From the NCBI RefSeq assembly GCF_900128445.1, contig NZ_LT671417.1, positions 1,350,769 through 1,414,768 on the forward strand: a stretch of 64,000 nt of DNA, written 5' to 3'. The stretch is from Thermophilibacter provencensis (GTDB lineage: Bacteria; Actinomycetota; Coriobacteriia; Coriobacteriales; Atopobiaceae). The notes below the pieces were generated by a model. The model was not told where the DNA came from, ran no database searches, and saw only the letters and a list, made by a program, of their open reading frames with translations. Within the stretch, counting starts at the first letter, position 1, and the number at the start of each line of letters is the position of its first letter. This document shows, piece after piece, positions 16,032 through 24,891 of this stretch. The position numbers were made by a program, and so were the translations under genes.

Positions 16032-17924
16032 ATGTCCAACGGCGAGAAGGACGCGGTCGAGGGGCGGCCGCCAAGGCAGCAGTCCTGGATGACGCGCGTC
16101 ATCGGCTTCACCGGGGGCGGGAGGTGGCTCATCTACCTCTCCATGGCGCTCTCGGCGCTGTCCTCGACGTGCTCGTTCGTGCCGTTCGTTGCCGTGTACC
16201 TCGTGGTGGCGGACGTCATCGCGGTCTACCCGGACTTCGCGGCGCTCGACGCGGCGCGCATGGCGGGCCTCGGCTGGATGGCCCTCGGGGGCGTGGCGGG
16301 CACCATCGGCCTCTACCTCGCGGCGCTTCTCTGCGCGCACTCGGCGGCCTTCGATGCCGAGTACAACCTCAAGCTCCAGGTCGTCGAGCACCTGGGGCGC
16401 ATCCCGCTGGGGCGGCTCGAGGAGCTGGGCACGGGGCGCGTGAACAAGGTCATGGACGAGAGCGTCGGCGCCATCGAGGGGTTCCTCGCCCACTCGCTGC
16501 CCGACATGGCGGCGGCGTTCACGGCGCCGGTGGCGATCGTGGCGCTGCTCTTCGTCTTCGACTGGCGCTTCGGCCTCGCGGCGGTGGCGTGCGTGGTCGC
16601 GGCGTTCGGCGTCGAGGCGGCAGGCTTCTCCAACAAGGCCATTACGGAGAAGATGAGGCGCCACCTGGTCAACCAGGAGCTCATGACGAACGCCACGGTG
16701 GAGTACGTGCGCGGCATGCCGGTGGTCAAGACCTTCGGGCAGACGGCGGAGTCCTTCGGCCGCCTCTCGGCCGCGGTCCGCGCCTACACGGACCTCGCCC
16801 TCGACGTGGCGCTCTTCTGGCAGAGCCTCATGCCCGCCTTCACGGCCATCATCAACAACGCCTACCTGTTCGTGCTGCCGGTGGGCATCGTGCTCGGCGC
16901 GGGGCTCTCCGGCGGCGCGTTCCGCCCGTTCGCGCTCGACTTCATCTTCTACCTCCTGTTCGTACCCTCCATCGCTGGCGCGCTCAACAAGATGATGTAC
17001 ATCTCGGAGGACAGCATGATCATCTCCTCCCACCTCTCGCGCATCGACGAGGTGCTCGGCATCCCGGCTCTGCCCGTGCCGTCCCCGGCTGCCGCGCGCG
17101 TTCCGGAGCGCTTTGACGTGGTGCTCGACGACGTGTCCTTCTCGTACGACGCGGGCGAGAAGGGCGCTGGCGAGAAGGGCGGCGCGCCCGTGGCTCCCCT
17201 TGCCCTCGAGAACGTGAGCATCACCGTTCCCGCCGGCACCACCTGCGCCATCGTGGGCCCGTCCGGTGCGGGCAAGTCCACCGTGGCCAGCCTCGTGGCC
17301 CGCTTCTGGGACGTGGGCGCGGGCGCCGTGCGCATCGGCGGCGTCGACGTGCGCGACATCGACCCCGACGACCTCATGGGCTGCGTGAGCCTCGTCTTCC
17401 AGGGCGTCCACCTCTTCCGGGCGAGCATGCTCGAGAACATCCGCATGGCACGTCCGGGCGCCACGCGCGAGGAGGTCGTCGCGGCGGCGCGCGCCGCGCA
17501 GGCCGACGCCTTCATCCGGGCGCTGCCGCAGGGCTACGACACCGTCTACGGCAGCGAGGGCGTGCACCTCTCCGGCGGCGAGGCGCAGCGCGTCTCCATC
17601 GCCCGCGCCATCCTCGCCGACCGGCCCATCGTGGTGCTCGACGAGGCCACGGCGTTCTCGGACCCGGAGAACGAGCACCTCATCCAGAAGGCGTTCGAGC
17701 GCCTCATGGCGGGCAGGACCGTGATCATGATCGCGCACCGGCTCTCGACCGTGGCGGGCGCGGACCAGATCGTGGTCGTGGACGGCGGCCGCGTGGCGGA
17801 GCGGGGCCGGCACGAGGACCTGCTCGCCGCGCACGGAACCTACGCGCGCATGTGGGAGCGCTACACGCAGGCCCTCTCGTGGGGCATCGGGTCGGAAGCG
17901 CCGAACGGAAGGGAGGTGGCTTAA
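16032..17924 (+). CDS. ABC transporter, fused membrane and ATPase domains (IrtA/YbtP-like half)
   Basis: An ATG at 16032 with AAAGGGGG five bases upstream gives 630 residues. Residues about 30-330 form a six-helix exporter-type membrane domain. The ATPase follows, with GPSGAGKSTVASLVARF (Walker A), LSGGEAQRVSIARAI (signature), VVLDEATAFSDPENE (Walker B) and a terminal His switch in MIAHRLSTV. An insert EKGAGEKGG precedes Walker A. Paired with the next gene it should form a heterodimer. Such pairs export drugs or, in YbtPQ/IrtAB, import ferric siderophores despite the exporter fold. The divergent AraC favours the latter, without proof. Confidence 0.9.
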   Translation: MSNGEKDAVEGRPPRQQSWMTRVIGFTGGGRWLIYLSMALSALSSTCSFVPFVAVYLVVADVIAVYPDFAALDAARMAGLGWMALGGVAGTIGLYLAALLCAHSAAFDAEYNLKLQVVEHLGRIPLGRLEELGTGRVNKVMDESVGAIEGFLAHSLPDMAAAFTAPVAIVALLFVFDWRFGLAAVACVVAAFGVEAAGFSNKAITEKMRRHLVNQELMTNATVEYVRGMPVVKTFGQTAESFGRLSAAVRAYTDLALDVALFWQSLMPAFTAIINNAYLFVLPVGIVLGAGLSGGAFRPFALDFIFYLLFVPSIAGALNKMMYISEDSMIISSHLSRIDEVLGIPALPVPSPAAARVPERFDVVLDDVSFSYDAGEKGAGEKGGAPVAPLALENVSITVPAGTTCAIVGPSGAGKSTVASLVARFWDVGAGAVRIGGVDVRDIDPDDLMGCVSLVFQGVHLFRASMLENIRMARPGATREEVVAAARAAQADAFIRALPQGYDTVYGSEGVHLSGGEAQRVSIARAILADRPIVVLDEATAFSDPENEHLIQKAFERLMAGRTVIMIAHRLSTVAGADQIVVVDGGRVAERGRHEDLLAAHGTYARMWERYTQALSWGIGSEAPNGREVA

Positions 17925-17925
17925 G

Positions 17926-19692
17926 ATGGCTGCCCCGGACAGGATCCCGCGCCTCCAGCGCGCGCTCGCCCTCACGGACCAGGGCTACCGCGGCCTCAAG
18001 CGCGCCATCGCGGCGTGCACCCTCACCAACCTCGCCCTCATGGTGCCCTTCGCCATCACGGTCATGGCGTTCGGGGTGGTGCTCATGCGGCTCACGGGGC
18101 AGGACGTCGACTGGCGGGCCCTCTGGGGCCTCTTCGCCGCGGGCGTCGCAGGCCTCGTCGCCGTGTTCCTCTGCGCGCGCAACGACTACCGGCGCACGTA
18201 CGTGACGGCGTACCGCGAGACCGAGGCCACGCGCATGGGCCTCGCCGAGCACCTGCGGCGGCTCCCCATGTCCTTCTTCAACCAGCGCGACCTCTCCGAG
18301 CTCACCGAGAACCTCATGGGGGACGTCTCCAGCCGCGAGTCGCTCATGTCGAGCACCATCCCGCAGCTCGTCGCCAGCTGCGTCTCCACGGCGGTCGTGT
18401 GCGTCATGCTCGCCTTCTTCGAGTGGCGCCTCGCCCTCTGCGTGTTCTCGACGCTGCCGGCGGCGCTCGTCATCGTGCTCGCCGCCCGCGGGCACGAGAG
18501 GCGGCTCTTCGCGCGGCAGACCGGCGCGCGCCTCGCGGCGTCCGCCCGCCTCATGGACTACGTCGGGGGCATCCGAGACATCCGCGCGTGCCGGCAGGCG
18601 GGCGCGCGGTCCGCGCCCATGCGCGCCGCGCTCGGGGCCCTGCGCGACATAGCGATGCGGGTGGAGCTCTCCGTGGACGTGTGCGTCTCGGCGGCCACGA
18701 CGGTGCTCCAGGCGGGCGTCGGGCTCACGGTCTTCGTGGGCACGGCGCTGCTCGCGGCGGGCGAGGTCGACTTCCTGACCCTCCTCATGTTCCTGCTCAT
18801 CGCCTCGCGCGTGTACGGGCCCATCACCTCGATTCTCTCGCAGCTGCCGAACCTCCTCCAGCTATCGGGGCGCACGGCGCGCCTCAGGGCCCTCGCCGAC
18901 GAGCCGGTCGCGACGGGTTCGGGTGACGCCGCGGGGCTGGGCGAGAAGGGCGTCGAGCTTGCCGACGTGCGCTTCTCGTATGCCGAGGGCGGCGGCGAGG
19001 TCCTGCGCGGCGTCTCCCTCCGCATGGAGCCGGGTACCGTCACGGCGCTCGTGGGCCCCTCCGGGTCGGGCAAGTCAACCGTGGCCAAGCTCGTCGCACG
19101 GTTCTTCTCGCCGACGTCCGGAGCGGTCCTGGCGGGCGGAGTGGACTTGGCCGGGCTCGACGAGGAGTCGTGGCTCAGGAACGTGTCCGTGGTATTCCAG
19201 GACGTGACGCTCTTCGACGACACGGTCATGGAGAACATCCGCATGGGGCGCGCCGGCGCCACCGACGAGGAGGTGCGCGCCGCGGCCCGGGCCGCCCACT
19301 GCGAGGAGTTCGTTGGGCGGCTGCCGGAGGGCTGGGGCACGCGCCTTGGTGAGAACGGCGCGCGCCTCTCCGGCGGCGAGCGCCAGCGCGTCTCCATCGC
19401 CCGGGCGCTCCTCAAGGACGCGCCGATCGTGCTCCTGGACGAGGCGACGAGCTCGCTCGACCCCGAGAACGAGACGCTCGTGCAGGACGCCGTGAGCAGG
19501 CTCTGCGCCGGCAGGACGGTGCTCGTGATCGCGCACCGCCTGCGCACCGTGGCAGGCGCCGATCAGATCGTGGTTCTGGACGGCGGCCGCGTGGTCGAGC
19601 GGGGGACCCATGCCGAGCTCATGGCGGCGGGAGGCCTCTACGCACGGCTCGTGGGCATCCAGCGGGAGAGCCTCGGCTGGTCGCTCTCCTGA
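17926..19692 (+). CDS. ABC transporter, fused membrane and ATPase domains (IrtB/YbtQ-like half)
   Basis: This 588-residue partner starts one base after the previous stop (TAAGATG), so the two are coupled. It has six membrane helices in the first 320 residues, then Walker A GPSGSGKSTVAKLVARF, signature LSGGERQRVSIARAL and Walker B IVLLDEATSSLDPENE with H-loop VIAHRLRTV. Both halves have intact catalytic residues, so both ATP sites are probably active. With the upstream gene and the divergent AraC it forms a compact transport locus, probably for a siderophore-like or small peptide substrate. Confidence 0.9.
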   Translation: MAAPDRIPRLQRALALTDQGYRGLKRAIAACTLTNLALMVPFAITVMAFGVVLMRLTGQDVDWRALWGLFAAGVAGLVAVFLCARNDYRRTYVTAYRETEATRMGLAEHLRRLPMSFFNQRDLSELTENLMGDVSSRESLMSSTIPQLVASCVSTAVVCVMLAFFEWRLALCVFSTLPAALVIVLAARGHERRLFARQTGARLAASARLMDYVGGIRDIRACRQAGARSAPMRAALGALRDIAMRVELSVDVCVSAATTVLQAGVGLTVFVGTALLAAGEVDFLTLLMFLLIASRVYGPITSILSQLPNLLQLSGRTARLRALADEPVATGSGDAAGLGEKGVELADVRFSYAEGGGEVLRGVSLRMEPGTVTALVGPSGSGKSTVAKLVARFFSPTSGAVLAGGVDLAGLDEESWLRNVSVVFQDVTLFDDTVMENIRMGRAGATDEEVRAAARAAHCEEFVGRLPEGWGTRLGENGARLSGGERQRVSIARALLKDAPIVLLDEATSSLDPENETLVQDAVSRLCAGRTVLVIAHRLRTVAGADQIVVLDGGRVVERGTHAELMAAGGLYARLVGIQRESLGWSLS

Positions 19693-19863
19693 CGGCAGGC
19701 GGCGGGGGCCATCGCCCCCCGTCGCCGCTTTGTCGCGAGCGCCGGGACGCCGACGGAGCGTCGCGCGCCAAGGCTCACGCCGCCGAGTTGTCCGCGTGCG
19801 GCGGCGCGCTGGCCGTCGGACGGATATACTTGGCTCCATGCAACTGAGGTGGACGGAGGTCCC

Positions 19864-20061
19864 ATGCCCGAGCTTCTTGGCGCGTTTCTCGCCGTCTTTC
19901 TGGTGGCGGTGGTGGTGGCGCTCGTCATCTCCTTCGTGGTGAACGTGATAGCGGGGGCGCTCAGCCTGCTGCCGCTCGTTCTGGTTGCTGTGATTGTCTG
20001 GTTTCTTGTCCGTGGCGGAAGGATTCGCATCGAGTTCCCGGACCGCCACGACCGTCGCTAG
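19864..20061 (+). CDS. Small two-helix membrane protein
   Basis: A 65-residue product from ATG 19864 (GGAGGTCCC just upstream) with two hydrophobic helices (residues about 4-24 and 28-48) and a basic tail ending PDRHDRR. It precedes the NUDIX gene by 8 bases and is likely cotranscribed. No family is recognised. The upstream gap from 19693 shows nothing else. Confidence 0.6.
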   Translation: MPELLGAFLAVFLVAVVVALVISFVVNVIAGALSLLPLVLVAVIVWFLVRGGRIRIEFPDRHDRR

Positions 20062-20069
20062 GGGAGGGC

Positions 20070-20573
20070 ATGGCAACGCCCGAGTTCATCGTGCGCCTGC
20101 GCGAGAAGATCGGACACGACCCGCTGTGGCTTGTCGGCGTGACCGCCTACGTCGAGGACGCCGACGGCCGTGTGCTCCTGGGCCGCCGGGCCGACACGGG
20201 GGAGTGGGCGCTCGTCTACGGCATCAACGAGCCGGGCGAGGAGCCGGCGGTCACGGTGGTGCGCGAGGTCAGGGAGGAGACCGGGGTTGACGTGGAGCCG
20301 CGGGCGCTCGTGCGCGTGAGGGCGTCGCGTCACCTCACGGTCTACGCAAACGGCGACCAGACGCAGTACCTGGACCTCATGTTCTCCTGCCGGCTTGCGG
20401 AGGGAGGCTGCGCGGAGCCGCGCGTGGCAGACGACGAGAGCCTGGAGGTGGGCTGGTTCGCCCCGGACGCGCTTCCGGAGCCGCTCGCCGCCTCGACGCG
20501 GGAGCGCCTCGGGGCGCTTGCCGCATGGCGCGAGGCCGGCTCGGCCGCGGCGCTCTTCTCGCTGGACGCGTGA
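20070..20573 (+). CDS. NUDIX hydrolase
   Basis: This 167-residue enzyme has a complete Nudix box, with Gly-x5-Glu-x7-REVREETGV spanning GINEPGEEPAVTVVREVREE. It hydrolyses a nucleoside diphosphate linked to another moiety; the N-terminal VGVTAYVEDADGRVLLGRRA strand is typical of MutT/ADP-ribose-type members. The exact substrate is not readable. It follows the small membrane protein by 8 bases, with GGGGAGGGC as its ribosome site. It is followed after 68 bases by an aldo/keto reductase on the same strand. Confidence 0.9.
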   Translation: MATPEFIVRLREKIGHDPLWLVGVTAYVEDADGRVLLGRRADTGEWALVYGINEPGEEPAVTVVREVREETGVDVEPRALVRVRASRHLTVYANGDQTQYLDLMFSCRLAEGGCAEPRVADDESLEVGWFAPDALPEPLAASTRERLGALAAWREAGSAAALFSLDA

Positions 20574-20641
20574 GCGCCGCCGCGGTCCTGCGGCTCCCTC
20601 CGCTGCGCTACCATGGGGAAACGAGCGAGAGGGGAGCTGGC

Positions 20642-21793
20642 ATGCGCTATCGGGAGCTGGGCCGCACGGGCCTCAGGGTGAGCGAGATCGGCTTCGGCGG
20701 CGAGTGGATGGACGGCACGCCGCAGGAGGCGCGCGCCGTGGTCGAGGCCGCGGACGCCGCGGGCGTGAACATCCTCGACTGCTGGATGCCCGACCCGACG
20801 CGCCGCTCCAACCTCGGCGACGCCCTGCTCGACCTGGGCCTGCGCGAGCGCTGGGTCATCCAGGGGCACCTTGGCTCCACGTGGCAGGGCGGGCAGTACG
20901 TGCGCACGCGCGAGCTCTCCGCGGTGAAGCCCGCCTTCGAGGACCTTCTCGCGCGCTTCCACACCGATTACATGGACCTCGGCATGATCCACTACGTGGA
21001 CCGCGTCGACGACTTCGAGGCCGTCATGTCCGGTCCCTTCATCGACTACGTCCGCGAGCTGCGTGCCTCCGGCACCGTCCGCCACGTGGGCCTCTCCACG
21101 CACAACCCCGAGGTCGCGCGCCTGGCCGTGCTTGATCCCGAGGTGGAGATGATCCTCTTCTCCGTGAACCCGGCCTTTGACATGATGCCCGCGACCGACG
21201 ACCTCGAAGCCTACTTCGACGAGCGCGGCGAGTCGGCCGCCATGGACGGCATGACCCCCGAGCGCGCAGAGCTCTACGCCCTCGCCGAGGAGACGGGCAC
21301 GGGCATCACGGTCATGAAGGGATATATGGGCGGCCGGCTCTTCGACGCGGCGCAGTCGCCCTTCGGCGTGGCACTCACGCCCGTGCAGTGCCTCCACTAC
21401 GCGCTCACGCGCCCGGCGGTGGCGAGCGTGATGGTGGGGTTCTCCACGCCGGGGCACGTCGCCGAGGCCGTGTCCTACGAGGGCGCCTCGGCTGCCGAGA
21501 AGGACTACGCGAGCGTCCTCGCCGGGGCCCCGCGCCACGCCTACCTGGGCAGCTGCACCTACTGCGGCCACTGCGCGCCGTGCCCCAAGGGGATCGACAT
21601 CGCCTCCGTGAACAAGTTCTTCGACCTGGCGAGCGCCTACGACGAGGTGCCGGACTCCCTGCGCGAGCACTACCGCGCCCTCGGCGCCACGGCCGAGGCG
21701 TGCATCGCGTGCCGCGCGTGCGAGGGCCGATGCCCGTTCGGCGTGCGCGTGGCCGAGCGCATGGCGGCCGCCGCGGAGCTCTTCGGCTGCTAG
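20642..21793 (+). CDS. Aldo/keto reductase with C-terminal 4Fe-4S domain
   Basis: An ATG at 20642 (GGGGAGCTGGC upstream) gives 383 residues. The first 270 or so form an aldo/keto reductase barrel (MRYRELGRTGLRVSEIGFGG; VGLSTHNPEVA; later GVALTPVQCLHYAL). The C-terminus is a ferredoxin-like module with CTYCGHCAPCPKG and CIACRACEGRCPFG, eight cysteines for two clusters. This architecture is common in anaerobes and suggests electron exchange with ferredoxin rather than simple NADPH chemistry. The substrate is unknown. A longer in-frame ORF begins at 20525 but lacks a ribosome site. Confidence 0.88.
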   Translation: MRYRELGRTGLRVSEIGFGGEWMDGTPQEARAVVEAADAAGVNILDCWMPDPTRRSNLGDALLDLGLRERWVIQGHLGSTWQGGQYVRTRELSAVKPAFEDLLARFHTDYMDLGMIHYVDRVDDFEAVMSGPFIDYVRELRASGTVRHVGLSTHNPEVARLAVLDPEVEMILFSVNPAFDMMPATDDLEAYFDERGESAAMDGMTPERAELYALAEETGTGITVMKGYMGGRLFDAAQSPFGVALTPVQCLHYALTRPAVASVMVGFSTPGHVAEAVSYEGASAAEKDYASVLAGAPRHAYLGSCTYCGHCAPCPKGIDIASVNKFFDLASAYDEVPDSLREHYRALGATAEACIACRACEGRCPFGVRVAERMAAAAELFGC

Positions 21794-21821
21794 GCGGCGC
21801 GGCCCCTCTCGCCGTGCGGGG

Positions 21822-22463
21822 CTAGCGGGCGTAGTGCGCGATGCACATCCCGATGAAGTCGCGCATCTCGGCGCGGAAGTCCAGCTGCGGGCGCTCGTGG
21901 CCGATCGTCTCGAGCGCCTCGGCGACAAGCGGGTTCTTCCAGCACGCGCTCACGAAGCCCACGGCGTGGTAGTAGATGGCAAGCAGAAGCGGCTCCACGC
22001 GCTCGGGCGCCATGTCAATGATCTGCGGCAGGCGCTCGCGCATGTCGGCCACGCGGTCGTAGTAGGCGCGCTTGAAGTCCGCGAGACGCTCCACGCTTAC
22101 GTTGGTCTCGATGATCGTGGAGAGCAGGTCGCCGAGGCGGAAGTACTCCTGGTGCGCGTTGGCGATCCCCGCCCACACCTCGGCGATGACGTCGGGCGCG
22201 AGCCCGCAGCCCTCGGGCAGCGCGGCGAGGAGCGCGTCGAAGTAGGCGTCGAGCTCGTCTGCCGTGAGCAGCAGGAAGACCTCCTCCTTGGTGCACACGT
22301 ACTTGTAGAGGTTGGCGCGCGACCACCCCAGCTCGTCGGCGATGGTGGTGAGTGTGATCTCGTGGTAGGGGCGCGTGGCAAACTGGCGCCGCACCGCGTC
22401 CTTGATCTGATCGAGGCGCTGCTCCTTCTGCTCGGCGCTGCGCGCCCGTATGAACTCGGCCAT
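21822..22463 (-). CDS. TetR family transcriptional regulator
   Basis: This 213-residue regulator has an N-terminal helix-turn-helix in RPYHEITLTTIADELGWSRA-NLYKYVCTKEE, the conserved TetR pattern, and a helical effector domain of about 150 residues. It is divergent from the iron-containing alcohol dehydrogenase, and a 20-bp perfect palindrome lies in the shared promoter about 85 bases upstream of its ATG. It most likely represses that dehydrogenase and itself. The effector may be an aldehyde or alcohol; that is inference from the neighbour. Confidence 0.88.
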   Translation of the reverse strand: MAEFIRARSAEQKEQRLDQIKDAVRRQFATRPYHEITLTTIADELGWSRANLYKYVCTKEEVFLLLTADELDAYFDALLAALPEGCGLAPDVIAEVWAGIANAHQEYFRLGDLLSTIIETNVSVERLADFKRAYYDRVADMRERLPQIIDMAPERVEPLLLAIYYHAVGFVSACWKNPLVAEALETIGHERPQLDFRAEMRDFIGMCIAHYAR

Positions 22464-22547
22464 GGGACCCTCCGTGCTTCTCGGTACGTGAAGTATAGCG
22501 CAGCCGGAATATAAATTAGCAAACTTGTGTCAATTGGTCCTTTACAA

Positions 22548-22567
22548 GTTACGTGACGTCACGTAAC
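22548..22567. promoter_or_regulatory. 20-bp perfect palindrome, probable TetR operator
   Basis: GTTACGTGACGTCACGTAAC is its own reverse complement. It lies between the divergent TetR and alcohol dehydrogenase genes, 62 bases before the dehydrogenase ATG. Length, symmetry and place are as expected of a TetR-family operator. An AT-rich stretch (GGAATATAAATTAGC) to its left may hold a promoter. Confidence 0.7.
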
Positions 22568-22628
22568 CTATAGGGCAACCGGGACGGGGACCGCCCCTTC
22601 CCACACGCTTTCGGCGAGAGGAACGGAC

Positions 22629-23810
22629 ATGCTCGGCAACTTCACCTACCACAACCCAACCAAGCTCATCTTTGGCCAGGACGCCATGGATGCCCTCGCG
22701 GCGGAGCTCGAGGCCTACGGCCCGAACGTCCAGCTCGTCTACGGAGGCGGGTCCATCAAGCGGAACGGGATCTACGACCAGGTCGTGGCAGCGCTTGCCG
22801 CGGCGGGCAAGAACGTGGTGGAGGACGCGGGCGTCATGCCCAACCCCACGGTCGAGAAGCTCTACGAGGGAGCGCGCATCGCGCGCGAGAACCACGTGGA
22901 CCTCATCCTGGCCGTGGGCGGCGGGTCGTGCATCGACTACGCCAAGGCCGTGGCCGTCTCGGCCAACCTGCCCGAGGGCGTGGACCCCTGGCAGAAGTAC
23001 TGGGTGGACTTTGACGAGCCGGCGGTCGACCTCGACGTCATCCCCGTCGGCTCGGTGCTCACGATGGTGGGCACCGGCTCGGAGATGAACTGCGGGTCGG
23101 TCATCACCAACCACGGGGCCAAGATGAAGGTCGGCCACGTCTTCGCCGACGCCCGCGTCTTCCCGCGCTTCGCCGTGCTCAACCCCGAGTTCACCTACAC
23201 GCTGCCGCGCTACCAGATGGTCGCGGGCATCTTCGACATCATGAGCCACATCACCGAGCAGTACTTCTCGGGCACCGACGACAGCACGAGCGACTACCTG
23301 GCAGAGGGCCTCATGCGCAGCCTCGTCCGCGCGAGCCGCGTCGCCGTCAAGAACCCGGAGGACTACGAGGCCCGCTCCAACATCATGTGGTGCGCCACCT
23401 GGGCGCTCAACACCCTCATCGCGCAGGGCAAGTCCACGGACTGGGAGGTCCACATGCTCGGCCAGGCCGTGGGCGCCCACACCGACGCCACGCACGGCAT
23501 GACGCTCTCGGCCGTGGCGCTGCCGTACTACCGCCTCGTCATGCCGTACGGCCTGGAGAAGTTCGCGCGCTTTGCGACCAGCGTGTGGGGCGTCTCGCCG
23601 GAGGGGCGCACCACCGAGGAGCTCGCGGTGGCGGGTCTCGACGCGATGGAGGCGTGGATGCGCGAGATCGGCTGCGTGATGAGCATCTCCGAGCTCGGCG
23701 CCGACGAGTCCATGCTCGAGGGCCTGGCCGACTCCACCCTCATCATGCAGGGCGGCTACCACGTCCTGACGCGCGACGAGGTCATCTCGATCTTCCGCGC
23801 CAGCCTGTAG
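22629..23810 (+). CDS. Iron-containing alcohol dehydrogenase (butanol-dehydrogenase-like)
   Basis: This 393-residue group III alcohol dehydrogenase reduces aldehydes to alcohols with NAD(P)H. Family landmarks are FTYHNPTKLIFGQDAM at the N-terminus, AVGGGSCIDYAKAVAV, VLTMVGTGSEMN and the metal-binding region with DIMSHITEQYF and the later HMLGQAVGAHTDATHG. Similarity is to NADPH-dependent butanol dehydrogenases (BDH). It is divergent from a TetR regulator with a palindromic operator between them, so expression is probably induced by an aldehyde or alcohol. The stop codon directly abuts a REP-like hairpin. Confidence 0.93.
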   Translation: MLGNFTYHNPTKLIFGQDAMDALAAELEAYGPNVQLVYGGGSIKRNGIYDQVVAALAAAGKNVVEDAGVMPNPTVEKLYEGARIARENHVDLILAVGGGSCIDYAKAVAVSANLPEGVDPWQKYWVDFDEPAVDLDVIPVGSVLTMVGTGSEMNCGSVITNHGAKMKVGHVFADARVFPRFAVLNPEFTYTLPRYQMVAGIFDIMSHITEQYFSGTDDSTSDYLAEGLMRSLVRASRVAVKNPEDYEARSNIMWCATWALNTLIAQGKSTDWEVHMLGQAVGAHTDATHGMTLSAVALPYYRLVMPYGLEKFARFATSVWGVSPEGRTTEELAVAGLDAMEAWMREIGCVMSISELGADESMLEGLADSTLIMQGGYHVLTRDEVISIFRASL

Positions 23811-23855
23811 CGCGAAAGCGTGCAAAAGGGACAGGCACTTTTGCACGCTTTTGCG
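23811..23855. repeat. REP-like hairpin abutting the alcohol dehydrogenase stop
   Basis: Arms 23811-23828 and 23838-23855 pair along their whole length with a single G-T pair; the inner part is GCGTGCAAAAG / CTTTTGCACGC around GGGACAGGCA. The same words (GTGCAAAAG, GGGACAGGCAC) form the nested repeat at 46689-46791. It begins one base after the dehydrogenase stop, and immediately beyond it lies the torso of a broken gene. Confidence 0.85.
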
Positions 23856-23858
23856 CCA

Positions 23859-23990
23859 TTCCCCGAGGAGGGCAAGGTCGGCTACGAGCGCGTCAAGCCG
23901 GTCCTCTTTGAGTTCCCCACCTACAGCTACCTGCGCACCGGTGACGTCATCGGGCCGTGCGCGGACTTTGCAAGGGAGGTACGGGCATGA
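23859..23990 (+). pseudogene. 3' remnant of a flavoredoxin/flavin reductase gene
   Basis: About 43 codons read FPEEGKVGYERVKPVLFEFP then TYSYLRTGDVIGPCADFARE before TGA at 23988-23990. This is the characteristic C-terminus of the high-molecular-weight flavoredoxin-like flavin reductases of anaerobes (about 190 residues). No start and no upstream domain exist; the remnant begins three bases after the REP-like hairpin. Its stop overlaps the next ATG (ATGA), so the intact gene was once translationally coupled to the lipoprotein gene downstream. Confidence 0.7.
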
Positions 23991-24484
23991 TGACCCGTCG
24001 TAACTTCCTCTCCGTGGCGGCCGCGCTGGGAGCCGGCGCGCTCCTGGGCGGCTGCTCGGGGGAGGGGAACGGCGCGGGGTCGACGGCGGGTGCCCCGGTC
24101 AGCGCCCCAGTGGAGGAGGATGCCACGGCAGACGGGAGAACCATAACCGTGACCTGCGGGGAAGCGACGGTCACCTATCAGCTCAACGACAGCGCGGCGG
24201 CCGACGCGCTTCTCTCCCAGCTGCCGCTGACGCTGGAGGTCGAGGACTTCTCGGACAACGAGAAGGTCTTTTACCCGCCCGAGGGGCTTGACGTGGCGGG
24301 CGCGCCGCTCGCCGAGTCCGGCGAGGCAGGGACGCTCGCGTACTACGAGCCGTGGGGCGACGTGGTGATGTTCTACGGGCCCTTCTCGCCCAGCGGAGCG
24401 CTCTACGAGCTGGGGCGGGCGGTGGATGGTGCGGGCGCGATCTCTGGGCTCTCCGGCGCGATCGAGGTCGCGCTGGTGGAGTAG
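23987..24484 (+). CDS. Lipoprotein with cyclophilin-like fold domain
   Basis: From the ATG at 23987 the product is 165 residues. MMTRRNFLSVAAALGAGALL followed by GGC is a Tat-type lipoprotein signal with the modified Cys near residue 23. The mature part matches the cyclophilin-like (Cyclophil_like2) fold: TYQLNDSAAADALLSQLPLT, then EVEDFSDNEKVFYPPEGLD, and GTLAYYEPWGDVVMFYGPFS. The domain's activity is unknown; it is commonly encoded beside flavodoxins, aldo/keto reductases and LysR regulators in anaerobes. It is anchored outside the membrane. A second, cytosolic member lies at 25906. Confidence 0.85.
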   Translation: MMTRRNFLSVAAALGAGALLGGCSGEGNGAGSTAGAPVSAPVEEDATADGRTITVTCGEATVTYQLNDSAAADALLSQLPLTLEVEDFSDNEKVFYPPEGLDVAGAPLAESGEAGTLAYYEPWGDVVMFYGPFSPSGALYELGRAVDGAGAISGLSGAIEVALVE

Positions 24485-24521
24485 GCGACGGGCGTCGCCC
24501 GCAGAGAGAGGGGAGAAGGAA

Positions 24522-24845
24522 ATGCTGACGAGAAGGAACCTGCTTCAGGCCGCCGCGATGGCGGCGGCGACGATGCTCGCGGGGTGCTCCGAAGCGCAAG
24601 ACGGAGGCTTGGACGGAAACGCTGCGGCAAACGGCCAGACGGCACCGGTCGAGGACACCGCTGCGGGGGATGCGCCCGCCGCGTCCGGCTCGGTCCTCGT
24701 GGCGTACTTCTCTGCCACCGGCAACACCGAGGAGATCGCGGGCAAGCTCTCGTCCGGGCGCGGGGACTTCCTCTCGCGTGTGTTCACCCTGAGGCGGGTG
24801 GGGGCGTGGCGGCCTCGGCCCGACGTTCTTCTCGCCTGCGCATGA
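24522..24845 (+). pseudogene. Truncated flavodoxin-type lipoprotein gene
   Basis: The ORF starts with MLTRRNLLQAAAMAAATMLA-GC, another Tat lipoprotein signal, then a linker. The first beta-strand and FMN phosphate loop of a flavodoxin follow (VLVAYFSATGNTEEIAGKL). After that the sequence turns into Arg-rich, non-flavodoxin residues and stops at 24845. Intact flavodoxin_4-type proteins continue for about 130 more residues, so the FMN-isoalloxazine site is missing. The break point is near 24752. The ribosome site GAGAAGGAA is intact, so a short secreted peptide could still be made. Decay matches the flavoredoxin remnant just upstream. Confidence 0.75.
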
Positions 24846-24891
24846 CGCGTCTCAGCCCCGAGCCAAACGCGCGCCTCGGCGTGCCGCCCCG

